64,000 nt of DNA from SHZI01 sp041396045 (lineage in GTDB: Bacteria > Pseudomonadota > Gammaproteobacteria > Steroidobacterales > GCA-2729495), in contig JAWKZI010000009.1 in NCBI GenBank assembly GCA_041396045.1, positions 61,212 to 125,211 of the forward strand, read 5' to 3'. Under the pieces are notes generated by a model. It saw only the letters and a program-made list of their open reading frames with translations, was not told the origin of the DNA and did not search any database. Position numbers and translations under genes: made by a program. Of this stretch, positions 27,976 through 37,282 are shown piece after piece; within the stretch, counting starts at the first letter, position 1; each line of letters opens with the position of its first letter.

Positions 27976-29424
27976 CTAGCGTTGTACGCCCTCGGCAATC
28001 GATCCCCAACTTCTTGTCGACCTGGCGCCAGTAGGCGAGGGCCGCTTCAGCACAGGTGCAGAAACGCCGCCCTTGAGGTGACCGACGATATTGCCAGCAG
28101 GCGGTCACGCGCAGCATCGTCCAGCACTTCCCGAACCAGGGTTCCTGCCTGACCGAAGTCGTCGTCATCGCGTCGCAAGGTATAGGCCTTGCGCACCATG
28201 TCGCCGTCGGCATACCAGTGCCCGGCACCTCATCGGTACAGGTCGGGTCCGCCTGGGGCCACACCCCGCATGAGTTGGGTGCCTACACCGGGATCGACGA
28301 CGTTGTCGGTGCGCATGGCGCCATCCTTGCTGTAGCTGTGGACAGGGGCCTGTGGCCGATTGACCGGGATCTGCTTGTAGTTGACGCCAGGTCGGGCACG
28401 ATGCGCGTCGGCATAGGAGAAGACACGACCTAGCAGCATCTTGTCCGGACTCAAGCCGATGCCGAGCACCAGATTGTTCGGCTCTCGAAGGCAGCCTGCT
28501 CGATCTCGGTGTGATAGTCGGTGGGATTACGATTCAAGGTCAGCTTGCCAACCTTGATCAGCGGGTAATCCTTGTGCGGCCAGACTTTTGTCCAGGTCGA
28601 GAGTTGAAACGGTAGGTTTTGGCGTCCTCGGGCAACGCCCGATCTGCATTTTCAGGGTCCAGCTCGGAAAATCGCCCTTCTTTATCGACTCGAACAGATC
28701 TCGCGCTGGTGGTAGTCGGCATCAACGCCAGCCAGCCGATCCGCTTCGGCCTGGGTCAGAAACTCAATCCCTGGTCGGTCTTGAAGTGATATTTCACCCA
28801 GAACTTCTGGCCTTTGGCATTGACCCACATGTAGGTATGGCTGGAGAAGCCGTCCATATGCCGCCACGTCTTCGGGATGCGGTCGCCCATCAGCCAGGTG
28901 ACCTGATGTGCCGATTCCGGTGACAGTGACCAGAAATCCCCACTGCATATCATGGTCGCGGAGCCCGTTGTCCTGCCCGGCGCTTCTGCGACCGGATAAA
29001 ATGCTGAAACTTCATCGGGTCCCGAAGAAGAATCGGCGTGTTATTGCCGACCATGTCGTAGTTACCCTCCGATGTATAGAACCAGTGAAAACCCACGCGG
29101 GTCACGCCAGGTATCGGGACTGCCACGCTCTCCGGCAACCGTGGAAAAGCGGATCAAGGTGTCGGTCTTGGTGCCAGTCTGAAATACAGCGGCCCTGGTA
29201 TACGCACTGACGTCGCTGGTTACTTCGAAATGGCCGAAAGCACCGCCGCCTTTGGCATGTGGCTGGCGTTCGGGGATGCGCTCGCGGTTGAAATTCGCCA
29301 TCTGCTCAATCAGATAGTGATCATGCAATACGATCGGACCGTCCGCGCCAATCGTCAGTGAGTGTTCGTCACTGGCAACCGGTATACCGGCATCAGTGGT
29401 CGTGGGTTTGGTTTGGTCAGCCAT
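27976..29424 (-). CDS. katA: Monofunctional heme catalase (KatA type), multiply frameshifted
   Basis: Splits hydrogen peroxide. Starts at ATG 29424; the catalytic histidine is His56 in PERQPHAKGG. Further pieces are TRAAVFQTGTKTDTLIRFST, YDMVGNNTPILLRDPMKFQ, DFWSLSPESAHQVTWLM, FWVKYHFKTDQG, GIGLSPDKMLLGR and the heme-ligand tyrosine in FSYADAHR. A probable stop at TAG 27976 follows AEGVQR. Although several frames are used, the span is 1449 bases, the size of a 482-residue small-subunit catalase. This favours sequence indels over decay. Confidence 0.82.
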
Positions 29425-29658
29425 TGCTGTGACTCCTGAAGAAGTTAATGAGCAGGGACAGAACGCCGTATTCTGCGGTTAAACGTCCGCACACTATAGT
29501 CGCTGGTCAGGATCGGATTGTCTGTAGGCGAATGACTAAGGTGCGAGGCAGCACGAAATGCCTGGTGGCGACTACGTGATAGCCTATCGGCTATAACTGT
29601 ACAAACAGGCAGCTGGAGCGGACGTCGTTTGCTCGGGCTCAGGCAAGTGAGGATATAT

Positions 29659-30027
29659 ATGAACGGCTATGTGACCAATATCGAGCGCGACACCGTCGCC
29701 AATTCCGACTACAGGCGCGTACTTTTCACTGGTCGCAATACGCAACTGGTGCTGATGACCCTGCAGCCTGGAGAGGAAATTGGCGCCGAGACGCATCCCG
29801 AGCACGATCAGTTCATCCGGATCGAAGCAGGTAAGGGAAAGTTGGTGCTGGGTCGCGCGGAACACGCGCTGAGCGACGGCGTTGCAGTGGTTATACCCGG
29901 CGGCGTCGAACACAACGTGATCAACACGTCCAAAGACACTCCGCTGCGGCTGTACACGTTGTACAGCCCACCCGAGCATCCGGACGGTACCGTGCACCAC
30001 ACGAAAAAAGACGACACCGGGCATTAA
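29659..30027 (+). CDS. Cupin-domain protein
   Basis: 122 residues from ATG 29659, with GAGG upstream. Single beta-barrel cupin: motif 1 is GAETHPEHDQFIRIEAGKG (two His, one Glu) and motif 2 is VVIPGGVEHNVINT. This is the mannose-6-phosphate-isomerase-like small cupin type, which binds one metal. Substrate or ligand unknown. First of a short same-strand row with the SDR remnant and the phospholipase D gene, divergent from catalase. Confidence 0.8.
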   Translation: MNGYVTNIERDTVANSDYRRVLFTGRNTQLVLMTLQPGEEIGAETHPEHDQFIRIEAGKGKLVLGRAEHALSDGVAVVIPGGVEHNVINTSKDTPLRLYTLYSPPEHPDGTVHHTKKDDTGH

Positions 30028-30061
30028 GCCGGCCGCGTCGTGCGGCCGCAGGAGAATAATA

Positions 30062-30280
30062 ATGAGCACAGTTTCCGGAAAGGTCGCCGTGCGTGGAGTC
30101 TCCCGAACCGCCGGCAAGCCGGAGGCGTGGGGCTGGGAGCAGTTCACCAGGGGCATCACCCTGGAGCACCTGTCCGAAGCCTCGGAAGTCGCAGGAGTCG
30201 TGTCGTTCCTGGCTGGTCCGGACTCGGACTACATCACAGGCCAATCGATTCTTGTCGACGGTGGCATGGTCTTCAACTGA
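30062..30280 (+). pseudogene. Internally deleted short-chain dehydrogenase (SDR) remnant
   Basis: 72 residues. The first eight (MSTVSGKV) resemble an SDR start. The rest is an SDR C-terminus like that of acetoin/diacetyl reductases: WEQFTRGITLEHLSEASEVAG followed by SFLAGPDSDYITGQSILV and DGGMVFN. The nucleotide-binding TGxxxGxG motif and the catalytic Ser-Tyr-Lys segment (about 180 residues) are missing. The frame is open from start to stop. It cannot be an active dehydrogenase. Confidence 0.7.
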
Positions 30281-30302
30281 TTGAGGCGGCGCGGACTGCC
30301 AT

Positions 30303-31830
30303 ATGATGTGGCTTCTGAAAGCCGTGGCCGTCCTGCTGGTCGTGGCCGCAGTCGCAATCGTTCTGGCGCGGATCGCTTTTTCCCTGCGGATCGTTGAGGG
30401 CCGGATTGATGATGTCGCGCTTTCGCCCCCGGTAGATGGCCCCCCTGGCCGGTCGCGCTGCGCGAAACCGCGCCGGCCTGACCGGCATCGCACCCCTCGG
30501 GAGTGGCGCGGACGCTTTTGCCGCGCGAATCCTGCTGGCCGACGTCGCCGTCTCCTCCATCGACGCGCAATACTATATCTGGCACGGTGATCTCACCGGC
30601 TTGCTCCTGCTCGATGCCCTGCGTCGGGCGGCGGATCGTGGCGTGCGCGTGCGCCTGCTTCTGGATGACAACGGCACGTCGGATCTTGATGCGGAAATCG
30701 CACAACTCGATGCGCACCAGAACGCCGAGGTCCGGCTCTACAACCCCTTCAATCTGCGCCGCTTCAAGTTGTTGAGTTTCGGCTTCGACTTCTTCCGGCT
30801 GAACCGGCGCATGCACCATAAGTCGTTTACCGTCGATGGTCTGGCCACAATCGTGGGCGGGCGAAATATCGGTGACGAATACTTTGGCATCGGCTCCACA
30901 CCACTCTTCGTCGACCTGGATGTTCTGGCGGTCGGCAAGATCGTCCCGGAGGTGGCTGCCGACTTCGACCGCTACTGGGCCAGTCCCTCGGTCCATCTGG
31001 CCGGGGCGATCGTGAAGGGGACGGGTGGCGATCCAATTTCCGAGCGATTGGCGCGCTGGCATGATGATCCCCGGCTCCATGAATACAAGGCGATCCTGAA
31101 GGCTTCGGACATTATCGTGCCTCTGGCTACGGGCACTCTGGATCTGGAGTGGACCGACGCCGTGCTGGTCAGCGATGATCCGGTAAAAGGACAGGGGGCT
31201 GTGCCCCGCGAAGATCTGCTGACTGGCCAGTTGACCCGCGCGGTCGGCACCATCCAGAGGCGTATCGACGGCGTCACACCCTACTTCGTCCCCGGCAAGG
31301 CGGGTGTCGAAGCCTTCGCCAGGCTGGAAGCCCGAGGCGTGCAAGTCCGTATGCTGACCAACTCGCTGGAGGCCACGGACGTCCTGCCGGTCCATGCGGG
31401 CTACGCCAGGTGGCGAAAGGCGATGCTCAGATCCGGTGTCATCCTCTATGAGCTTAGCCGCCTCGCTGCACCGGACACGCCCGACGATCTGGGTATCTTC
31501 GGTTCGTCAGGAGCAAGCCTGCACGCCAAGACCTTTGCGGTCGACGGCGTGCGCATATTCATCGGCTCGTTCAACTTCGATCCACGGTCTATCCAGCTCA
31601 ACACCGAGATGGGTCTGCTCATCAACAGCGAGACGCTCGCAAACCGGCTGCATGCCGCCTTTGATGACGGATTCAGCGGTGTCGCCTGGCGGGTCGAGGC
31701 GCAGAACGGCAGGCTTGCATGGGCCGATCCGGCGGCTGATACGGTCACCACGGTGGAGCCGGGGTCCAGCACCTTCCGAAACCTCGCGTTGACGGTGGTC
31801 GGCTGTCTACCGGTGGAGTGGCTACTCTAG
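30303..31830 (+). CDS. Phospholipase D-family protein, cardiolipin-synthase (ClsC/YmdC) type, frameshifted near N-terminus
   Basis: Membrane-associated phosphatidyltransferase. ATG 30303 gives a transmembrane anchor (MMWLLKAVAVLLVVAAVAIV). An indel near 30440 joins this to the long frame. The two HKD motifs are HHKSFTVDG with GGRNIGDEYFG, and HAKTFAVDG with GSFNFDPRS. The C-terminus VGCLPVEWLL is typical of this subfamily. Likely joins phospholipids to form cardiolipin or similar. The indel removes only the linker between anchor and enzyme. Confidence 0.8.
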
Positions 31831-32077
31831 ACGTCTGTTCCAGATTTTCCACAGTCCGTAACGGGCAACGACCGCCGGGATGAGTTCGATCCAAAAGACC
31901 CCAACGTTGAAAGGGTTGGCGGCGGATACTGTGAAGAAGCCCGCACCGACAAAAAGTTGAGGGCCTGATTTTCGCCACGCGAGATGCTGGCGCCTGCCAG
32001 CAGAGCTCGTTTCGTGGCGCTGCTCCCTTTCACCCGAACACGGACAGCACCGGCCGAAACCGTTGCCCGGGCCCATG
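31822..32077 (-). CDS. Small hypothetical membrane protein
   Basis: ATG 32077 lies four bases after the stop of the secreted-protein gene. The last 45 residues (FFTVSAANPFNVGVFWIEL, then IPAVVARYGLWKIWNRRLE) look like one or two membrane helices with a basic end. The first 40 are rich in Cys, Arg and Gly and may be read in the wrong frame. It converges with the phospholipase D gene. No family recognised; low certainty. Confidence 0.35.
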
Positions 32078-32080
32078 GCC

Positions 32081-33020
32081 TCAGTTGATGATCTCGACAA
32101 GTTCCAGCCGCTCATCGGTTCCGGGCTTGGTTTCCAGGATCACGCCGATCCCGGGCGCGTAGTACTTGTTTTCGACCTGACCCGGCTCCAGCGGCGTGTA
32201 ATCCATGGTGACCATGGCAGTTGCCGGGCAACTGGCTGCCGGCGTTATTGCCGAGCCGGTAAAGGCTCAACACTTCGGCTGCGTCCTCGGCATTGCCGAG
32301 GGTCCGTTTCCGGCAGTGACATCCCGATCATGGGCGCCGCCTTCATCAGGATGCCGGGCTTTGCGCCGTTCTCTCCGGCATGGAAGGAGCCGTCCAGACC
32401 CTCACCAGTTCGCCATCTTCAAAGTCCTGCACGGCTTCGCCGCAATACCAACATTGCCCTGCAGGTCCTGGGCGAACCAGTCGACAGTGTCTTCAATGAC
32501 TGCTTCGTCCTCCGTGACGATGTCGCGGACAACGGCGCAAGGCACACCACTGACGAGCTGATTCGCCGGTGACCGTGACCGTAACTGTTTCATCTTCACT
32601 CTGGTATACGCGCGTTTGTCCGGGAATGATCGGCAGGTAAGGATTGGCCGCCACGCTACCGCCGATATCGGCCGGGTTGACGAACATGGACGGTTCGAAT
32701 GGCGGATCGTAAGGCGCTTCACCGAGCGTGCAGAGTTCACGGCCCGGGCATCGCGCTGATCGCGACATTCACGGGTCCCTGCCCGCGGACCCTTGCGAAT
32801 ATCGCTGAGACACTCCCTGACGATCGCTGGCATCGGCGAAATTTTTGCACTTGCCGGTTTCGATCCAGAAGTCGTCCAGAACTTCGAATATGCAGGCTGC
32901 GTGAGCCGCAGACGCCGTCCTGGTACAGGCCATTTCCTGCCGGTGTGAGCCGCTGGCGATCTGGCTGGTCATCACCAGCGCCAGCCCAAGGCTCCCGAGT
33001 AGTGAAAGTTGCAGGTTCAT
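32081..33020 (-). CDS. Conserved secreted protein, frameshifted
   Basis: ATG 33020 begins a signal peptide (MNLQLSLLGSLGLALVM). The mature part has FEVLDDFWIETGKCKNFADA, PSMFVNPADIGGS, YLPIIPGQTRVYQSEDETVT, VPCAVVRDIVTEDEAVIEDT, VDWFAQDLQGNVWYCGE and, at the end, YTPLEPGQVENKYYAPGIG with ETKPGTDERLELVEIIN. These match a widespread secreted-protein family whose function I do not know (a beta-rich fold with conserved D-T-x-D-W-x-A-Q-D). At least four shifts are needed. Divergent from the sigma factor gene. Confidence 0.6.
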
Positions 33021-33087
33021 GATGGTGCTCTCCCTGGTTGATGTGTCTATCCGTTTTCCGGGCAGATGCCTTGCTGCCTGTATATTC

Positions 33088-33142
33088 AGACGGTTGAGGC
33101 GCGCGCGATCCTTCGCGAAGGATCTGCGCCGCCAGGCCGTCT
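33088..33142. promoter_or_regulatory. Concentric palindromes upstream of the ECF sigma gene
   Basis: An 18-base perfect palindrome (33107-33124, GATCCTTCGCGAAGGATC) is nested inside GGCGC...GCGCC and again inside AGACGG (33088) and CCGTCT (33142), all sharing a centre at about 33115. It could be an operator for the divergent genes or a strong cruciform/RNA hairpin in the 5' leader of the sigma factor gene. It lies 31 bases before the TTG start at 33173. Confidence 0.5.
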
Positions 33143-33172
33143 AAGAGGTTAGTCAGGCAGGAGACTCTTGGT

Positions 33173-33808
33173 TTGACGCAGGTGATGCAGCATCTAGACC
33201 TCGCCATCGCACGGAGGATCCTCCGGGGCGATCAAGCTGCATTCAGGCACCTTTTCGATGAGTACTTTCCGCGCCTGTACCGCTTTGCGCTGGTGCGCCT
33301 GCATGGCAACGAGGAGGAGGCAGGCGAGGTGGTTCAGGGCACTTTCTGCAGAGCGATAGAGCGGCTGGACAGCTACCGTGGCGAAGCCGCTCTCTATACC
33401 TGGTTCTGCCAGATCTGCAGCAACCTCATTGTTGATCACTACCGGCGCCAGAATCGCGATCACCGGCGCGTGGTGTTTATCGAAGACAGTGCCGAGTGCC
33501 AGGCCATACTGACGGCATTGACGGATCCCGCCGGCGAAAGTGGCGAAGCCGAACTGGTGCGACGCGACCTGTCACGCCTCGTTCAGGCGACGATGGACCG
33601 TTTGCCCGAGCACTATGGCGATGTATTGGAGTGGAAGTACGTGGATGAACTGTCTGTAGCCGAGATTGCCGGCCGTCTCACCGTCAGCGTCAAGGCAGCT
33701 GAATCGCTGCTGAGCCGGGCTCGCGTGGCCTTTCGCGATGCACTGCAGGCACTCGGCGGCAGTAACGGCATGCCGGGAGTAGTGCCGTCGGTTGGGCGGG
33801 AGAGCTGA
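33173..33808 (+). CDS. ECF-type RNA polymerase sigma factor
   Basis: 211 residues starting at TTG 33173, with AGGAGA eight bases before; ATG 33185 is an alternative. Region 2 is HLFDEYFPRLYRFALVRLHG ... YRGEAALYTWFCQICSNLI, and region 4 is MDRLPEHYGDVLEWKYVDEL followed by SVAEIAGRLTVSVKAAESLL. Drives promoters for envelope or uptake genes. It is followed directly by fecR-like and TonB-receptor genes, so it is probably controlled by them. Confidence 0.88.
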   Translation: MTQVMQHLDLAIARRILRGDQAAFRHLFDEYFPRLYRFALVRLHGNEEEAGEVVQGTFCRAIERLDSYRGEAALYTWFCQICSNLIVDHYRRQNRDHRRVVFIEDSAECQAILTALTDPAGESGEAELVRRDLSRLVQATMDRLPEHYGDVLEWKYVDELSVAEIAGRLTVSVKAAESLLSRARVAFRDALQALGGSNGMPGVVPSVGRES

Positions 33809-33809
33809 A

Positions 33810-34811
33810 ATGACGTCGGCTTCAGACGAATCAACGGACGTGGTGGGCAAGATTATCCGTGCGGCAGGCCGACGGGCTGTGGCGCCAGAGGCAACCCGCG
33901 ATCGCGTGTTCGCAGTTGCCAGCGCCGCACTTGAAGTCAAGCTGAGCGCCCGGCGGCGCCAGGTGCTGTGGCGATCCGCGATGGTGGCCAGCGTGGCATT
34001 GATGGTCATCGGCATCGGTCTGGCATGGTTGCAGAATCGCCCGGCGATGCCGGTGGCAATCAGTGATCAGTTCATTGGCGAGGTAGCCTACAGGGCCAGC
34101 GTTCAGGACAAGTGGACCCTGCTCATCGGGAACCGTCGTTTGCCGGCAGACAGCCAGGTGCGTACGGGCCGGAGCGGACGTGTTGGCCTGATTCTCGCTC
34201 AAGGCGCGTCACTGCGGCTGGACCAGGACACCGTGGTACGGCTGGCCGGGACCACTACGGTGGAGCTGCTCACGGGTACGGTGTACGTCGACTCCCGGAC
34301 GGTGGGCAGCGCGATTAACATTGTGACGCCCAATGGAGTCGCCCGTGACGTCGGGACGCAGTTCGAAGTCCGTTACATCGACGGCGAGGAGCGCATTCGT
34401 GTGCGTGAGGGCGCCGTATTGTTCACTCTTGGTAACGAGCAGCAGTATCGTGGCAGGGCCGGTGAGCAACTGTCGGTGTCTTCAACAGGACAGGTGCAAC
34501 GGACCACCGTCGCAATTGACGATGCGTCCTGGGACTGGGTGCAACTGGTGGCTCGAGCGCCGGAGATCGACAATCGGCCCTTGAGTGAGCTACTTGACTG
34601 GGTGGCACGGGAAACCGGGCGGCCCATCCAGTATGAATCCGCAGCCATACAGGCGCTCGCCAAATCGACGATTCTTCACGGCAGTGTTCGCAATCTTGCG
34701 CCATTGGCAGCCGCACAGACCGTGCTCGCGACAACCGATCTGGATTCGGAGATACTTCCGGACGGTTCTCTGCTGGTGAAGGGTCGGGATCGGAGTGACC
34801 AATTGCGCTGA
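33810..34811 (+). CDS. FecR-like anti-sigma/signal transducer
   Basis: 333 residues from ATG 33810, one base after the sigma-factor stop. The cytoplasmic N-terminus (about 50 residues) would hold the sigma factor. One membrane helix follows (about 55-73, VASVALMVIGIGLAWL), then the periplasmic FecR domain (TGRSGRVGLILAQGASLRL, GVARDVGTQFEVRY). The C-terminal DUF4974/STN-like region is PLSELLDWVARETGRPIQY. It passes a signal from the receptor to the sigma factor. Its end overlaps the receptor start by 17 bases. Confidence 0.87.
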   Translation: MTSASDESTDVVGKIIRAAGRRAVAPEATRDRVFAVASAALEVKLSARRRQVLWRSAMVASVALMVIGIGLAWLQNRPAMPVAISDQFIGEVAYRASVQDKWTLLIGNRRLPADSQVRTGRSGRVGLILAQGASLRLDQDTVVRLAGTTTVELLTGTVYVDSRTVGSAINIVTPNGVARDVGTQFEVRYIDGEERIRVREGAVLFTLGNEQQYRGRAGEQLSVSSTGQVQRTTVAIDDASWDWVQLVARAPEIDNRPLSELLDWVARETGRPIQYESAAIQALAKSTILHGSVRNLAPLAAAQTVLATTDLDSEILPDGSLLVKGRDRSDQLR

Positions 34812-37131
34812 GGATGCTGCCGGCCTCTTTCGGGCATTGCGCATTGTCTGGCTGGCGACTGCATTGTCAGCATTGCTCGCTGGCGCCGATGCCTGTGCTG
34901 ACGTGCCCTGGTCCGGTCGTGAGTTGCAGGATGTCATCGAGGAGTTGCGGCGGCAAGGCCTGCCGTTGCTCTATAGTTCAACACTGATCAAAAGCGGCAT
35001 GCGTCTTGAGGCAGAACCGGCCGGCGGCACGCTGCTCGAGCGGCTTGCCGCGGCCCTCCATGGCTATGGTCTTAACCTGCGGGCCGGAGCTTACGGCGGT
35101 ATCCTGATTGTCCGCGATGAACGGCCACCCGCTGCTGTCGCGCCCGGGGGCACGCCCCCGACTCATCTTCCAGCCGTTCCTGAACTGGTAGTAACAACCA
35201 GCCGGTATGAAATCCAGCGTGAGCCGGTCATGGTGGTGGCGATGCTGGCGAACACCGATCTGGAGCGCCTGCCGGATCTCGGGGACGATCCGCTACGCGC
35301 GGTCGGCCGGCTCCCGGGAACCGCCATGAACGGGCTCTCGGCAAAGACGAATATTCGGGGCGGAGCCACCGACGAAAACCTGGTGATGTTCGACGACCTG
35401 CGACTCTTCAATCCCTTTCACCTGAAAGATTTCCAATCGATCTTCAGTTCGATCGACCCTGCCGTGATCGAGGGCCTGGACATCTACACGGGTGCATTTC
35501 CCACGCTCTATGGCGATCGCTTGAGTGGCGTCATCAACATTCAGGCCTTCGAGCCGCCCGGCGAAGCTTACCGCGCGCTATCAATCAGTTTGTTCAATGC
35601 CGCTGCGCTGCTGACCGGAAGCTGGGGCACGGGCAGGGGCACATGGTTGGTTTCCGGCAGGCGCGGCAATCTCGATCTTCTTCTGGACCTGGCCAACCAG
35701 GATATCGGTACGCCGCGCTACTCTGACCTTCACGGCCAGCTCGCCTACGAATTTTCCGACGGCTTCCGGCTGTCTGCCAACGCGCTGATATTTGACGACA
35801 ACGTCAAGGTCTATGACAGCGACAAGGAAGAGCGGGCCACAGCACGCTATCACGACAGTTATCTTTGGCTGCGGGTGGACAACAGGCCCTCGGAGAGTCT
35901 CGAGGGATTCACCCTGCTTTCCTATGCGAACCTGCGGGTGCGGCGTGCCGGGACTGCGGTACAACCGGGCGTGTCTTCTGGTGAACTCGACGATCGGCGG
36001 TCAGCGGGGATCCTGGCGCTTTCCTCGCGGTGGTCCCTGGCGTTGGCTGGCAGCCATCGTATCGATTTTGGCGGAGAACTACGCCGGGCCACCGGCCGTT
36101 ACCACTATTCGGACGAGGTGAGCTTCGACCTGTTGTTCGACACACCCGGTGCGCCGACTGAAACGTCCCGGTCTCGCGAGATCTTCGTTGAACCGGAGGG
36201 CGAGTACTATGCCACCTATGCGAATGCGTTGGTGGAGCTGCCGGGAGACTGGACCACGGAGCTGGGGCTGCGCTGGGAACGAACGACACTCGGGAGCCGT
36301 TCGGGAACCTTCAGTCCACGCGCCAGCCTGCTGTATCGGCTGAGCGAATCTACCCGGCTGCGCGCGAGCTGGGGACGGTATTGGCAATCCCAGGGCATTG
36401 ACGAGCTGGCGGTGAGCGACGGCGAGACGACGTTTGCCAGACCTGAACGTGCGGATCAGTACGTGCTCGGCGTGGAACAGGAGCTGCCGTCGGGCATGTC
36501 CCTGCGCCTGGAAGGCTATACAAAGGACTACCGGCACCCTCGTGATCGCTACGAGAACCTTCTGAATACAATCGTCCTGTTGCCAGAACTCAAACCGGAT
36601 CGCATCCGGCTCTCGGCGAACAGCGCGACCGCGAATGGCCTGGAGCTGACCTTGCGAGGTGGCCGTGACCGGCCGCTGGACTGGTGGATCAGCTATGGCT
36701 GGGCCAGTGTCAAGGACGAGGTCGACGGCGTAGATATCCGCCGCAGCTGGGACCAAAGCCACGCGCTGGGCGCCGGCGTGCTCTGGAGCGGCGATCGCTG
36801 GGACCTCAGCGCCGCACTCACCTATCGATCAGGCTGGCCGACCACCGAGGTCGAGCTGCAAGCGGAGGGGCCGCCGGCCATCGTGGCAACCGGTCGGCGC
36901 AACGCCGCGCGCCTCGGCAACTACGCAACCGTCGACTTGCGGGCCGCGCGGCGGTTTCAGACTACCGCCGGCCTGGTTTCGGTTTTCTTCGAGCTGTCCA
37001 ATGCGCTGAATCGCAGGAATGACTGCTGTATCGAGTACAGCATCGATGTGGAAGACACCGGGGAGCTGGAAGTGGAAAGTCAGCGTGGCCTGCCGATCCT
37101 GCCGTCTGTCGGCATTGCCTGGCAGTTCTGA
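34795..37131 (+). CDS. TonB-dependent outer-membrane receptor with STN signalling domain
   Basis: 778 residues from GTG 34795. Signal peptide (about 15-40), then an STN domain (about 42-105, ELQDVIEELRRQGLPLLY ... LLERLAAALHGYGLNLRAG). The plug has GDRLSGVINIQAF, and the 22-strand barrel ends in the aromatic-terminated PSVGIAWQF. The STN domain is the part of transducing receptors (FecA, FpvA) that talks to FecR. The plug motif TNIRGGATDENLVMFDDL is unusual for siderophore receptors, so the ligand may be something else. Confidence 0.85.
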   Translation: MTNCAEDAAGLFRALRIVWLATALSALLAGADACADVPWSGRELQDVIEELRRQGLPLLYSSTLIKSGMRLEAEPAGGTLLERLAAALHGYGLNLRAGAYGGILIVRDERPPAAVAPGGTPPTHLPAVPELVVTTSRYEIQREPVMVVAMLANTDLERLPDLGDDPLRAVGRLPGTAMNGLSAKTNIRGGATDENLVMFDDLRLFNPFHLKDFQSIFSSIDPAVIEGLDIYTGAFPTLYGDRLSGVINIQAFEPPGEAYRALSISLFNAAALLTGSWGTGRGTWLVSGRRGNLDLLLDLANQDIGTPRYSDLHGQLAYEFSDGFRLSANALIFDDNVKVYDSDKEERATARYHDSYLWLRVDNRPSESLEGFTLLSYANLRVRRAGTAVQPGVSSGELDDRRSAGILALSSRWSLALAGSHRIDFGGELRRATGRYHYSDEVSFDLLFDTPGAPTETSRSREIFVEPEGEYYATYANALVELPGDWTTELGLRWERTTLGSRSGTFSPRASLLYRLSESTRLRASWGRYWQSQGIDELAVSDGETTFARPERADQYVLGVEQELPSGMSLRLEGYTKDYRHPRDRYENLLNTIVLLPELKPDRIRLSANSATANGLELTLRGGRDRPLDWWISYGWASVKDEVDGVDIRRSWDQSHALGAGVLWSGDRWDLSAALTYRSGWPTTEVELQAEGPPAIVATGRRNAARLGNYATVDLRAARRFQTTAGLVSVFFELSNALNRRNDCCIEYSIDVEDTGELEVESQRGLPILPSVGIAWQF

Positions 37132-37282
37132 TGGGCGCCCACGCGTGTTGCCCCGCCGTCAACGACAGCGGTCTTGGGAAGCCCTGTCTGTCCGGCAGGA
37201 CCAGCTCCATAGGGTCAGTACGTATACGACTCCATCAGGCCATTCCCATAATGAGCATTTCCCTGGGAGCAGGTGCATTGTC

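Noticed and set aside
30229..31395. 388-codon minus-strand frame over the phospholipase D gene
   Set aside because: The plus strand has both HKD motifs in order; the antisense frame has no recognisable domain.
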